The position numbers and the translations under genes are program-made. Source: Dolichospermum sp. UHCC 0259 (GTDB lineage Bacteria > Cyanobacteriota > Cyanobacteriia > Cyanobacteriales > Nostocaceae). From it: 64,000 nt of DNA. Below the pieces are notes generated by a model. The model saw only the letters and a program-made list of their open reading frames with translations. It did not search any database and had not been told where the DNA came from. The stretch covers positions 22,541 to 86,540 of the forward strand of contig NZ_VIKX01000070.1 of assembly GCF_009711935.1 (NCBI RefSeq), written 5' to 3'. Shown here one piece after another: positions 25,480 through 35,630 of this stretch (its first letter is position 1; each line of letters opens with the position of its first letter).

Positions 25480-27951
25480 GTGACCCAGGAATTTCACCTT
25501 TCCGCAACGCCGGTGGGGAAAAATGACTATCTGGTGAGGACGGAACAAGTTGCGCCTGGGGTGCCGGTGGCAGAAGAACTGGTGCATTGGCCTGTGGCTG
25601 AGTGGTTGGCTGCGGCTGGGGATTTAATGGATGATCCTTTGCAGTCGGTGTTGCAGGGGAATATGGTAGCCAGAAACTCTGTTAACTTGGTGGCCTTGGG
25701 ACAAGATTTGTATAATGCGTTGTTTCAGGGAACGCTGCGAGATAGTTGGATTACTGCCCAAGGTATTGCCCAAAATCACCAACAGGTGCTGCGGCTAAGA
25801 TTGGGACTGAAGGATACGCGGTTGGCGCGGTTGCCGTGGGAAATTATGCACGCGGGCGATCGCCCTTTAGCTACTGGGCCTTATATTACCTTTGCCCGTT
25901 ACCAAAGTGGGATTGTCCCACCATCGCGTTTACCAACTCATCATCTGCCCACGTCGCCGGAAGCACGGGGGATCAGAGTGTTAATGGTCATTTCTGCACC
26001 TACTGATTTAGTCCGGCTGGATTTACTCAAACAAGAAGCTATTAATCTCAAGGCAGAACTGCACCGGCAAACATTAAAAGTGGCTGATGGTAATCATCAT
26101 CTGCCAGAAATTGAATTGACTGTTTTAGATCAACCGGGACGGGAAGAACTTACCCAAGCTTTAGAACAGGGACATTACCATATCCTCCATTATTCTGGTC
26201 ATAGCAATGTGGGTGGCAATGGTGGACAAATTTATTTAGTGAGTAAAAAAACTGGTTTAACAGAAACTCTCAGTGGGGATGATTTAGCTGGGCTGCTGGT
26301 AAATAATAATATTCAAATGGCAGTGTTTAATTCCTGTTTGGGGGCATATCGGGCGAGGTCTGAGGTGGCTGAAGATTCAGGCGAACGGAACTTAACTGAA
26401 AGTTTGGTCAAACGAGGCATTAGAAGTATTTTGGCGATGTCAGAGCGCATCCCTGATGAGGTGGCGTTGACGCTGACGCAGTTGTTTTACCACAATTTGG
26501 GTCAGGGCTATGCTTTAGATTTATGTGTAAGTCGAGTCCGTCAAGGTTTAATTTCTGCCTATGGTTCTCAACAGATGTACTGGGCTTTGCCGATTTTGTA
26601 TCTTCAGCGAGAATTTGATGGCTGTTTGACACCACAAGTTAATTTATCTGGCTATTCTGAGTTGCTGAAGGAATATCAGCCGCCTAAGCCGACCAATAGT
26701 TATAATTATGCTGCTGTAGCCAGTAATATTGAGAGTATGATGGCTATAGATGATATTCTTAATCCTAATTTTGGGCAGGAAACGACGGAGGTAGACTGGC
26801 TAGGGGAGGATACTTGGGGTGATCTGGTAGATGAAATTGAGTATGATGACCCTAGTTATAATGAGGACTCAGCAATAGTTTCCGATTTGTTTCGTCAGCT
26901 TGGCAAGCCGGTGACTAAGGCTGAAGAACCAAGTATGAAGGCGGAATTAATCGAGGAGAATCATCATTATCAGTCGGAAATGCAGGTTGCCCCCCCGAAA
27001 CAAAATTTAGATTGGGGAAATGTCCCGACTCAGATTACCCCAACTCCTGTGAATTTTGAGCAGCGTGAGGTAAATCCTCAGTTATCACCATCACCTGTAA
27101 CTCCCAAGGGTAATCGCTTTCACCGGACAAAATCACCATTGTTGTATGGTTTGCTAGGCGCAGGTGTAATTACTATTATGGTTGGGATTGGTTGGTGGTG
27201 GCATCAACGACAAGCACAGAAGTCTTCTGATGTTCCACCCATTCCTGGAGAAAATTTCACAAGTAATCAGTATCCACGCATTAATTTAGCTAGTTCATCT
27301 ACGGGAATTGTTACGGCTACGGCTACGGCACAGTTGAGTCAAGGTAATTTAAAGTCTGGGTTGGATGCTGTTAATGAGTTACTGAATCGTGGGGCCTTTG
27401 CGGCTGCGGAAACGGCTTTAAATTTGATTCCTGTTGAGGATGCGGAAAATCCATCTGTGAACTTTTTTCGGGGACGTTTAGCTTGGCAGTCAGTGCAAAC
27501 GAACAATAATAAGTATAGTATTGATGATGCCCGTCGTTATTGGGCTAGGGCTGTACAGAATCAGCCAGATTCTCTTTTGTATAATAATTCTTTGGGATTT
27601 GCCTATTATGCGGAGAATAATCTCAATTATGCTAATGATGCTTGGTTTAAGTCTCTGAGTTTAGCTTTAAAACCTCAACAGAATCAAGGTTCAGGTCCGG
27701 TGAAATATCCCCAAATAGCGGGAGAAACGGAGGCTTTGACGGCTTATGCTGGGTTAGCGTTGGGTTTATATAAATCAGCTAAGAATCAACCTGCTGATAA
27801 AGGCCAGCAATATTTACAGGAAGCGATTAAACTGCGACAGATGGTGATTCAAAATGCACCAGCAGACTTTACTATTGAGAGGTTATCACAAAATTGGCTA
27901 TGGACGGAACAGGCGATCGCTGATTGGCAGGGTCTGGGACAGGCAAAATGA
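25480..27951 (+). CDS. hetF: Heterocyst differentiation protein HetF (CHAT-domain protease-like, membrane anchored)
   Basis: 823 residues from GTG 25480 (VTQEFHLSATPV, with GGAG eight bases upstream); the frame is open from ATG 25420, but that segment is repeat-derived. The N-terminal half is a CHAT caspase-like domain with the His in ILHYSGHSN (codons near 26188-26202) and the Cys in VFNSCLGAY (codon 26335). An acidic linker, one membrane helix (YGLLGAGVITIMVGIGWWWH, about 550-570) and a C-terminal TPR-like helical region follow. HetF is needed for heterocyst formation and normal cell division, and affects HetR turnover. The adjacent NsiR1 array is the known arrangement. Confidence 0.94.
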   Translation: MTQEFHLSATPVGKNDYLVRTEQVAPGVPVAEELVHWPVAEWLAAAGDLMDDPLQSVLQGNMVARNSVNLVALGQDLYNALFQGTLRDSWITAQGIAQNHQQVLRLRLGLKDTRLARLPWEIMHAGDRPLATGPYITFARYQSGIVPPSRLPTHHLPTSPEARGIRVLMVISAPTDLVRLDLLKQEAINLKAELHRQTLKVADGNHHLPEIELTVLDQPGREELTQALEQGHYHILHYSGHSNVGGNGGQIYLVSKKTGLTETLSGDDLAGLLVNNNIQMAVFNSCLGAYRARSEVAEDSGERNLTESLVKRGIRSILAMSERIPDEVALTLTQLFYHNLGQGYALDLCVSRVRQGLISAYGSQQMYWALPILYLQREFDGCLTPQVNLSGYSELLKEYQPPKPTNSYNYAAVASNIESMMAIDDILNPNFGQETTEVDWLGEDTWGDLVDEIEYDDPSYNEDSAIVSDLFRQLGKPVTKAEEPSMKAELIEENHHYQSEMQVAPPKQNLDWGNVPTQITPTPVNFEQREVNPQLSPSPVTPKGNRFHRTKSPLLYGLLGAGVITIMVGIGWWWHQRQAQKSSDVPPIPGENFTSNQYPRINLASSSTGIVTATATAQLSQGNLKSGLDAVNELLNRGAFAAAETALNLIPVEDAENPSVNFFRGRLAWQSVQTNNNKYSIDDARRYWARAVQNQPDSLLYNNSLGFAYYAENNLNYANDAWFKSLSLALKPQQNQGSGPVKYPQIAGETEALTAYAGLALGLYKSAKNQPADKGQQYLQEAIKLRQMVIQNAPADFTIERLSQNWLWTEQAIADWQGLGQAK

Positions 27952-28093
27952 TCACTTTTGCCAAAAAATAGTCCATAATGGGAAATGTGAAAAAAGTGTG
28001 AAATCCCATCCATCAGGCTGAAATTAAATAACTATGGCTATATTCACAGCGTGAGACAATGAATCTGCTTAGATATATAAACGACGTTATTAG

Positions 28094-28450
<357 letters not shown>

Positions 28451-28486
28451 GTAGTCAGTATTTGATACTGTTTATCTAAAAAATAG

Positions 28487-28530
28487 GCGTTGCTGATTTT
28501 GTAAATGTGAAAACAGGAAATCAGCAACGC
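28487..28530. terminator. Long hairpin after glnB
   Basis: GCGTTGCTGATTT (from 28487) pairs with AAATCAGCAACGC (28518-28530), an almost perfect 13-bp stem, followed by TGTTTATT. It is probably the glnB terminator. The sequence is also a familiar dispersed palindrome type. Confidence 0.65.
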
Positions 28531-28803
28531 TGTTTATTAAGTATAAGGTTGGCGATTTATCTCAGTAGGTGAACAGACAAAACAGAACTATGTAACAAAA
28601 AATAAATTTTAAGCACAATCAAATTCAGTAGTTAGTTTAAATTAGTATTATGGCGGTATGCACTTGGATGAGATACAGTGATTAAATTGCAAAACCTGTA
28701 GGGGCGGGGTTTCCTCAGCCTCGATTGTATTGTATCTGAAGGATAACCGCTATAGTTTTGGAATACAAGCTTAAGGACAAGCAATTTCAACACATCGCAA
28801 TTA
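28531..28803. other. Intergenic region after glnB, no gene seen
   Basis: AT-rich apart from GTAGGGGCGGGG near 28700, a half-copy of the GC-rich intergenic repeats. It presumably contains the promoter of the sensor kinase. Confidence 0.45.
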
Positions 28804-30462
28804 ATGATGAAAAAAAGTGACTTGAATTTTCCTCAATATAAAATCTATCATTGGTTAAAGAATTTACCGAATCAACTGACATTACTCCCATCTCAAGTTG
28901 TCAGTGTAAGTGTATTTTTAACGTTATGTTTATTTGTTCCCCAAATTTGGATATCTTGGCACGCATATCTAAATTTTAATAATATTATTAAACATGAGTT
29001 AAAACTTCAAAATTTGAGTGATAGAATTACTTATTTAGATGAAGTGTTAACCATGTCAGCAAGAATGAATGCTGCTACAGGTAATTCTCTTTGGGAACGA
29101 CGTTATAAATCATTTGAACCACAGTTAGATGCGGTAATTAAGGAATCTATTAAACTAGCACCTCAAGCTTATGCCTCTGAAGCTGCTAAGGAGACTGACA
29201 TTGCTAATCAGAATTTAGTGGCAATGGAATATGAATCATTTAATTTAGTTCAAAGGGGTAAAAACCAATTGGCACAAAAACTTTTAGCTAGTCGCCAATA
29301 TGAACTTCAAAAACAAAAATATGCTGCTGGTGTTGCTAGTCGCAATCAAGAAATTTTTCAACAACTTCAGGTTAAAATTAATGAATATCGGCAAGGATTA
29401 TTTTGGTCAATCTTTGTTTCTGCGGTGAGTTTATTCATGCTGATGATAGCGTGGATGTTTGTATTGCAATTATTACAAGGATATGTAAAAGGCAGAAAAA
29501 TTGCCCAAGATGCCTTAGAGAAAAGTAATCAAAATTTAGAAAATTCAGTAGAAAAACGAACACAGGAATTGCAGGAAAAAAATAGCGAATTGCAACAAAC
29601 TCTCCAAGAATTACAACAAACGCAATTACAATTAATTCAAACAGAAAAAATGTCTTCCTTGGGGCAAATGATAGCGGGGATTGCCCATGAAATTAATAAT
29701 CCTGTTAATTTTATCTACGGAAATATAATTCATAGTCAGCAATATAGCCAAGAATTATTTACATTAGTAGAATTATATCAGCAACATTATCCTGACCCTC
29801 CGCAGATTATAGCGGAAGAACTTGAGGCGATAGATGTGGATTTCTTAAAGGAAGATTTCACTAAATTGCTGCAATCTATGCAGATTGGTGCAGAGAGAAT
29901 TAAGGCAATTATTCAATCTCTTCGTAATTTTTCTCGTTTGGATGAAGCGGAAATCAAAGAAGTTGATATTCACGAAGGTATTGATGGGACATTGATGATT
30001 TTGTCTCATCGCTTCAAAGAAACAAATAATAACGCTAAAATTACTTTAATCAAAGAGTACGGTTCTCTACCTTTAGTGAATTGTTATCCTAGTCAGCTTA
30101 ATCAAGTTTTTATGAATATTCTGGCTAATGCTATTGATGCTGTGAGCGATCGCCATTTACATTATACAATAGATGAAATGAAAAATAACCCCAATCAGAT
30201 ATGGGTTAGAACTGAAGTTACAGATGAAAATTGGATATTAGTTCGGATTATTGATAATGGTCTTGGCATTTCTGAAGAAATTAATTCTAAGCTGTTTGAT
30301 CCGTTTTTTACCACCAAACCAGTAGGTAAAGGTACAGGACTGGGGTTATCAATTAGTTACAAAATTATAGTGGATAAACATCATGGCAGGTTGTCTTGCA
30401 AGTCCACACCTAACCAAGGTACAGAATTTACGATTGAAATCCCTATTAATCAATCATTGTAA
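28804..30462 (+). CDS. Membrane sensor histidine kinase
   Basis: 552 residues (ATG at 28804 or 28807). Membrane helices lie at about 32-52 and 198-224, enclosing an extracytoplasmic helical sensor. A coiled coil (KRTQELQEKNSELQQTLQEL) leads into HisKA with phospho-acceptor His295 in AGIAHEINNPVNF, a subtype common in cyanobacteria. The HATPase domain has NILANAIDAV (N box), DNGLGISEE (G1), FDPFFTTKPVGKGTGLGLS (F/G2). No receiver gene is adjacent, so its partner is unknown. The last codons overlap the convergent gene at 30450 by 13 bases. Confidence 0.92.
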   Translation: MMKKSDLNFPQYKIYHWLKNLPNQLTLLPSQVVSVSVFLTLCLFVPQIWISWHAYLNFNNIIKHELKLQNLSDRITYLDEVLTMSARMNAATGNSLWERRYKSFEPQLDAVIKESIKLAPQAYASEAAKETDIANQNLVAMEYESFNLVQRGKNQLAQKLLASRQYELQKQKYAAGVASRNQEIFQQLQVKINEYRQGLFWSIFVSAVSLFMLMIAWMFVLQLLQGYVKGRKIAQDALEKSNQNLENSVEKRTQELQEKNSELQQTLQELQQTQLQLIQTEKMSSLGQMIAGIAHEINNPVNFIYGNIIHSQQYSQELFTLVELYQQHYPDPPQIIAEELEAIDVDFLKEDFTKLLQSMQIGAERIKAIIQSLRNFSRLDEAEIKEVDIHEGIDGTLMILSHRFKETNNNAKITLIKEYGSLPLVNCYPSQLNQVFMNILANAIDAVSDRHLHYTIDEMKNNPNQIWVRTEVTDENWILVRIIDNGLGISEEINSKLFDPFFTTKPVGKGTGLGLSISYKIIVDKHHGRLSCKSTPNQGTEFTIEIPINQSL

Positions 30463-30914
30463 AGTTTACCATAACCTAATTGCCAATTATTTATTTGCTT
30501 TAAGTCATTCATTTTGCCTGCAAAGATATATTTAAGTGCAGTGCGTGTTTGTAAATATCCTCTGACTAAATAATGGTCTGGTTTAAGGTTAATGTCATCT
30601 ATGGCTTGAGTAAATTTAATTGCAATTCCACAAAAGGTTTTATTAACTGGTAAGTTAACTTTCATAAACTCGTCATATACATAATTATTTGGCAGCATAA
30701 ATACAGCATATACATGATGTTGACCCAACCAAGGACGGACTACTATTTTCTCAGGATGGATATAAGATTGTGTAATTTGGCTAACCATAAATCCCTCTTT
30801 TTCACAGGGTAAGTTTGGTAATTTATCTAAGCACTTCACAAAGCCAATGATGATCACTAAAGTCAAAGAAAATAAAAAATAAGGGAGTTGACGGTTTCGC
30901 ACTGCTAGTATCAA
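30450..30914 (-). CDS. Conserved hypothetical protein with N-terminal membrane anchor
   Basis: 154 residues. One hydrophobic segment (YFLFSLTLVIIIGFVKCL, about 11-28) is followed by a soluble domain with three cysteines. It is convergent with the histidine kinase and overlaps its 3' end by 13 bases. No family recognised; an exported or periplasmic domain is likely. Confidence 0.6.
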   Translation of the reverse strand: MILAVRNRQLPYFLFSLTLVIIIGFVKCLDKLPNLPCEKEGFMVSQITQSYIHPEKIVVRPWLGQHHVYAVFMLPNNYVYDEFMKVNLPVNKTFCGIAIKFTQAIDDINLKPDHYLVRGYLQTRTALKYIFAGKMNDLKQINNWQLGYGKLYND

Positions 30915-31127
30915 TAATTATTTATGGTTTTCATATTAATAGGATACCCAAAATAATAAAGTGTATTGCTACACAACTACTATTGCGGCTTATGATAATC
31001 AATATATCATTTAGTATCCGTAATTACTGCCATGAATAGGACTCTAGTTTGAATTACTGTGTTAAATTTTGCCAAAGGTCAGGCATAATACTGTTTATGT
31101 TTGCACTTCTTCGCTGAATATAACTAA

Positions 31128-32318
31128 ATGAAAAGGATATTTTGGCAAAAAATTAGATTGTGGTGGTTATTTTTAATATCTTGCGGTCTTGTTTGGTCTA
31201 TGATCATCCTATTACCAGTGTGGGCAAATTCTATTAATACCCTTCAACAACAACAGCAACAAGTTCAGCAACAACGTAAAAATGTGATTCAGGAACAGAA
31301 TCGCTTAACTAACTTACAAACAGAGGCACAAAAACACCTTGGTGGTTTGAATCAAAATTTGCAAATTACTAATAATTATATCCAAGATAGTGAAATAAAA
31401 TTACAACAAGCTAACCAAATTCTTCAGCAATTAGAAACTAATTTGTTTATTGCAGAACGTGATTATGAAAACCGCCAAATGTCTACAGTAGCCAGGTTAC
31501 GGTTTCTGCAACGTTCCCCAACTTCTCAAGGGTGGGCGGTTTTATTACAAAGTCAAAATATTAGTGATTTTATCAGTCGTCGTTATCGCCTTAAATTAGT
31601 TTATCAGGCAGATCAAGGAATTTTAGCCAAATTATCTCAACAAGCAAATTTATTAATTAAACAAAGAACAGAAGTAGCAGGACAAAAAAATCAAATTGCT
31701 TTAATTAGAGAACAATTATTAGCCCAAAAAGCCGATTACCAAAATCAAGCACAATCACAAACGGAATTAGTCCAACGTTTAAATAATGATAGATTGGCAC
31801 TAGAAGCCGCCCAAAATCAACTAGAACAAGATTCCCAAAATCTCACCATTTTAATTCAACAGAAAATAGCCGAACAAAAAGCCTTAGAAGCAGCCAGGGC
31901 GAAAACCGCGAGTAAAAATGTGATTATTCCCGGTACAGGTATCTTTGCACTTCCTAGTGATGCACCCACCAGTAGCCCCTTTGGTTGGCGTATACACCCA
32001 ATTCTGGGTTATCGGCGGTTTCATGCCGGTTTAGACTTTGCCGCCGGCTATGGGAGTATAATTCGTGCCGCAGATTCAGGGACGGTGATTTTTGCCGGTT
32101 GGTATGGTGGTTATGGTAAAGCCGTGATTATTAGCCATAGTCAGGGGATAACCACCCTCTATGGACACACCAGCGAATTATATGTCAGTGAAGGACAAAC
32201 TGTACAGAAAGGACAAGCGATCGCTGCTGTTGGTTCTACAGGCCTATCCACCGGACCCCACCTCCATTTTGAAGTCCGTCGTGATGGTACACCTGTTGAT
32301 CCAGCAAATTACTTATAA
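31128..32318 (+). CDS. M23 metallopeptidase with coiled coil (EnvC/NlpD-like)
   Basis: 396 residues. The N-terminal hydrophobic segment (about 11-32) acts as signal or anchor. Long Gln-rich coiled coils cover about 38-265. The C-terminal LytM/M23 domain has the zinc ligands in RFHAGLDFAA (HxxxD) and GPHLHFEVRRDG (HxH), all intact, so it should be an active peptidoglycan endopeptidase or a regulator of amidases in cell separation. It ends 49 bases before tRNA-Arg. Confidence 0.93.
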   Translation: MKRIFWQKIRLWWLFLISCGLVWSMIILLPVWANSINTLQQQQQQVQQQRKNVIQEQNRLTNLQTEAQKHLGGLNQNLQITNNYIQDSEIKLQQANQILQQLETNLFIAERDYENRQMSTVARLRFLQRSPTSQGWAVLLQSQNISDFISRRYRLKLVYQADQGILAKLSQQANLLIKQRTEVAGQKNQIALIREQLLAQKADYQNQAQSQTELVQRLNNDRLALEAAQNQLEQDSQNLTILIQQKIAEQKALEAARAKTASKNVIIPGTGIFALPSDAPTSSPFGWRIHPILGYRRFHAGLDFAAGYGSIIRAADSGTVIFAGWYGGYGKAVIISHSQGITTLYGHTSELYVSEGQTVQKGQAIAAVGSTGLSTGPHLHFEVRRDGTPVDPANYL

Positions 32319-32367
32319 TTGAATTCTATTTAAATTCAAAAAGTATGTTATACTATCAAAAGTATAA

Positions 32368-32440
32368 GGGCGCGTGGCTCAGTGGATAGAGCAACAGGTT
32401 CCGGTCCTGTAGATCGGGGGTTCGAATCCCTCCGCGCTCA
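32368..32440 (+). tRNA. trnR-CCG: tRNA-Arg (anticodon CCG)
   Basis: 73 bases. The acceptor GGGCGCG pairs with CGCGCTC, the D arm is GCTC/GAGC, the anticodon stem-loop is ACAGG-TTCCGGT-CCTGT, and the T arm has GTTCGAATC. Discriminator is A; CCA is not encoded. Confidence 0.97.
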
Positions 32441-32643
32441 CTTTTATTTTCTTTGGGATTTGAATTAGCCTTCCATGACAAAAACCATTGATTATTTCAA
32501 CTTCATCATGGTGAATATATTATCTTTATACATAATTTTCCCTAATTCTGAAGCTATTTTATATACTTGGTCTTTCATTAACTAGCCCACCACTAGCGAC
32601 CAAAGCTATAGCATTTTGTCAAAAACTACATCTAAAATTAATA

Positions 32644-32727
32644 TGCGGAACCCGGGACTTGAACCCGGAAGCCCGTGAAGGCACTAGAACCTGAATCTAG
32701 CGCGTCTACCAATTCCGCCAGTTCCGC
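32644..32727 (-). tRNA. trnL-CAG: tRNA-Leu (anticodon CAG)
   Basis: 84 bases with the long variable arm of leucine tRNAs (TGCCTTCACGGGCT region). The anticodon stem-loop is CTAGA-TTCAGGT-TCTAG, and the T arm has GGTTCAAGTCC. No intron; CCA is not encoded. Confidence 0.97.
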
Positions 32728-33011
32728 AGAAATCTAATCTTATTAACAGTTTATCATTATTGCCCGATTTTTTTTATTTGTCAAGATAAAGATTTGCCAG
32801 AATAGAGACAGAACAACTTTAAAATTTTGTTCACATCTAGCCAATCCCCATTTTTGCAATCAAGCCGGCATAGTGCATGATAGAATCTAACGACTTTATG
32901 GCATTTGACAACTTAGAGAAAACTCTTCTTTGCTTTTAGCTAGAGGATAATCAACTTAGAATCAAAACCAACATCAAACCTTTATAATTACGTACTTTTG
33001 GAGGTAGGCTT

Positions 33012-34391
33012 ATTAATTCTTCTAGCAGCTTACCAGATGCCAAGTCTTCACTAGCAACAGACTCCTCAGTCTTGCAAATCAGTGGAGGGCATCCTTTGGG
33101 AGGTCATGTAAAAATTAGCGGAGCTAAAAATTCCGCCCTGGTAATCATGGCTGGAACATTCCTCTGTTCCGGTGATTGTCGCATTCGCAACGTTCCCTTA
33201 TTAGCGGACGTAGAGCGGATGGGACAAGTCTTATCAGCTTTAGGATTACGTTTAAATAGAGATGGTGACATCTTAGATGTTGATGCACGGGAAATTACCA
33301 CATCTAAAGCTCCCTATGAACTAGTTACCCAACTGCGAGCCAGTTTCTTTGCCATTGGTCCCATTTTAGCTCGGCTAGGAGTAGCACAAATGCCCTTACC
33401 GGGGGGTTGTGCCATTGGTGCTAGACCTGTAGATTTGCACGTCAGGGGACTGCAAGCAATGGGCGCAGAAGTGTTAATTGAACATGGTATTTGTAATGCT
33501 CATGTTCCTGGAAATAATGGCAGATTAACAGGAGCAAAAATCTACTTAGATACTCCCAGCGTCGGTGCGACAGAAACCTTGATGATGGCTGCTACCCTAG
33601 CAGATGGAGAAACCATCATTGACAACGCTGCCAGAGAGCCAGAAGTAGTTGATTTAGCTAACTTCTGTAACTCTATGGGAGCAAAAATTCAAGGGGCAGG
33701 AACAAGTACAATTACGATAGTTGGTGTACCTAAATTACACTCTACGGATTATACTATTATTCCTGATCGCATTGAAGCAGGAACATTGTTGATTGCTGGT
33801 GCAATTACTCGCTCTGAAATACTTCTATCCCCAGTTGTACCAGATCATTTAATCCCCGTTATTGCCAAGTTACAGGAGATTGGTGTATCAATTATCGAAG
33901 AAGGGAAAGATTGCTTACGGATTTTGCCAGCTAAAGCACTTAAAGCTATAAATATTGATACCTTGCCCCATCCGGGATTTCCTACGGATATGCAAGCACC
34001 TTTCATGGCTTTACTAACAGTGGCCGAAGGTGACAGTATCATTAACGAATCAGTCTTTGAAAATCGCTTGCGTCATGCTTCTGAGTTAAATCGTTTAGGC
34101 GCAGATATCCGGGTTAAAGGTAATACTGCTTTTGTTCGGGGAGTACCAGTATTATCGGGCGCACCAGTCATAGGCACGGATTTAAGAGCTTCCGCAGCTT
34201 TAGTGATAGCCGGATTAGCAGCGACGGGAACAACCACTGTTCAAGGACTACACCACTTAGATCGAGGCTATGATCGTCTTGATCTCAAATTGCAGCAATT
34301 AGGAGCAAAAATTCTGCGCGTCAATGAAGCATCTAAAGATGTAGATTTACTTGCAAATAACACTATTACTTCAGCCTCAGTTTCTATCTAG
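33012..34391 (+). CDS. murA: UDP-N-acetylglucosamine 1-carboxyvinyltransferase
   Basis: First committed step of peptidoglycan synthesis, adding enolpyruvate to UDP-GlcNAc. Motifs are [16 protein letters not shown] at the start, [32 protein letters not shown] with the PEP-reactive Cys, [11 protein letters not shown], and the C-terminal [15 protein letters not shown]. No ATG fits the N terminus: TTG 33072 gives 439 residues but cuts into the fold, whereas the frame is open further up and GGAGG at 33000-33004 points to ATT at 33012 ([13 protein letters not shown]). I place the start there tentatively. Confidence 0.9.
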   Translation: MNSSSSLPDAKSSLATDSSVLQISGGHPLGGHVKISGAKNSALVIMAGTFLCSGDCRIRNVPLLADVERMGQVLSALGLRLNRDGDILDVDAREITTSKAPYELVTQLRASFFAIGPILARLGVAQMPLPGGCAIGARPVDLHVRGLQAMGAEVLIEHGICNAHVPGNNGRLTGAKIYLDTPSVGATETLMMAATLADGETIIDNAAREPEVVDLANFCNSMGAKIQGAGTSTITIVGVPKLHSTDYTIIPDRIEAGTLLIAGAITRSEILLSPVVPDHLIPVIAKLQEIGVSIIEEGKDCLRILPAKALKAINIDTLPHPGFPTDMQAPFMALLTVAEGDSIINESVFENRLRHASELNRLGADIRVKGNTAFVRGVPVLSGAPVIGTDLRASAALVIAGLAATGTTTVQGLHHLDRGYDRLDLKLQQLGAKILRVNEASKDVDLLANNTITSASVSI

Positions 34392-34417
34392 GATTTGAGA
34401 ATTTTGTTTTTGTAAAC

Positions 34418-34460
34418 TTAATGGCGATTATTTCTATCTCTTGATAATTTTCGCCATTAA
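34418..34460. terminator. Hairpin after murA
   Basis: TTAATGGCGA (34418-34427) pairs with TCGCCATTAA (34451-34460), and the inner TTAT/ATAA sequences extend the stem. Likely end of the murA transcript; the T-run is short. Confidence 0.6.
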
Positions 34461-34521
34461 CTTTCTGAAAATCCAATTAATCTGTACAATTATTATTAAG
34501 TAAATTTCATAAAAACTAAAC

Positions 34522-35616
34522 ATGATTGGGGTAGCAGTTGTTGGTACAGGATTTGGTCAAAAAGTTCATATTCCGGCATTTCAAGCGCATCATAATACTC
34601 AGATTGTCGCCGTTTATCATCGAGATATCAATAAAGCCAAAACCATTGCGGAAACTCATAATATTTCCTATGCAAGCAACAATCTAGCAGAAATTCTAGC
34701 TTTACCTACAGTTGAAGCTGTTAGTATTTCCACACCGCCATTTTTACACTATGAAATGGCTAAACAGGTTTTGCAAGCTGGTAAACATCTTTTGTTAGAA
34801 AAACCCGTTACTTTAAATGTCACTGAAGCTAAAGAATTATATCAGTTAGCAACGAATCAAGGTGTAATTGCCACTGTAGATTTTGAATTTCGCTTTGTTC
34901 CAGAATGGCAATTTTTCGCTCAACTTCTGGCTGAGAATTATGTAGGAAAAATCCGATTAATTAAAATTGATTGGTTGGGTTCTTCTCGCGCTGATACTTC
35001 TCGTCCTTGGAATTGGTATTCTAGTCAAGAAAAAGGTGGAGGTGCTTTAGGTTCTTTAGGTTCTCATGCTTTTGATTATATTAACTGGTTATTCGGTTCA
35101 GTTCACAAATTAAACGCTCATTTAATAACGGCTATTTCGGAAAGAGTTAACCCCGCAACTGGAGAATTACAAACAGTTGATACTGATGATACTTGTTTAT
35201 TATCTCTAGAATTAGCAAATGGTACACCTTGCCAAGTTTCTATTAGTGCGGTTGTTCATGCAGCAAGAACTCATTGGATAGAAGTGTATGGAGATAAGGG
35301 AACTTTGGTTTTAGGTAGCAAGAATCAAAAAGACTATATTCATGGTTTTCAAATTTGGGGTTCTCAACCGGGTGAACCTTTAAAAGAAATAGCAGTTCCC
35401 CAGCAATTTCTCTTTCCTCAACATTATAATGATGGAAGGATTTGTGCATTTCTGCGGGTTGTGGATGAATGGGTAAAAGGAATTACTAATCATCAACAAA
35501 CTATACCTTCTTTGCGGGAAGGTGTTTATTCGCAATTGTTAATGGATTTATCCCATGAATCTCATGAAACAGCAAGTTGGGTAAATGTGCCAAATTTGGG
35601 AGAGTTTTTAGATTAG
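34522..35616 (+). CDS. Gfo/Idh/MocA-family NAD(P)-dependent oxidoreductase
   Basis: 364 residues. The Rossmann motif GVAVVGTGFGQKVHIPAF opens the protein, and the family motif LLEKPVTLNV is at about 93-102 with the catalytic-type Lys-Pro. A C-terminal beta-sheet domain follows (DYINWLFGSVHKL). The substrate, usually a sugar, inositol or bilin, cannot be assigned. The gene stands alone. Confidence 0.88.
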   Translation: MIGVAVVGTGFGQKVHIPAFQAHHNTQIVAVYHRDINKAKTIAETHNISYASNNLAEILALPTVEAVSISTPPFLHYEMAKQVLQAGKHLLLEKPVTLNVTEAKELYQLATNQGVIATVDFEFRFVPEWQFFAQLLAENYVGKIRLIKIDWLGSSRADTSRPWNWYSSQEKGGGALGSLGSHAFDYINWLFGSVHKLNAHLITAISERVNPATGELQTVDTDDTCLLSLELANGTPCQVSISAVVHAARTHWIEVYGDKGTLVLGSKNQKDYIHGFQIWGSQPGEPLKEIAVPQQFLFPQHYNDGRICAFLRVVDEWVKGITNHQQTIPSLREGVYSQLLMDLSHESHETASWVNVPNLGEFLD

Positions 35617-35630
35617 GTAAATGATGATGA

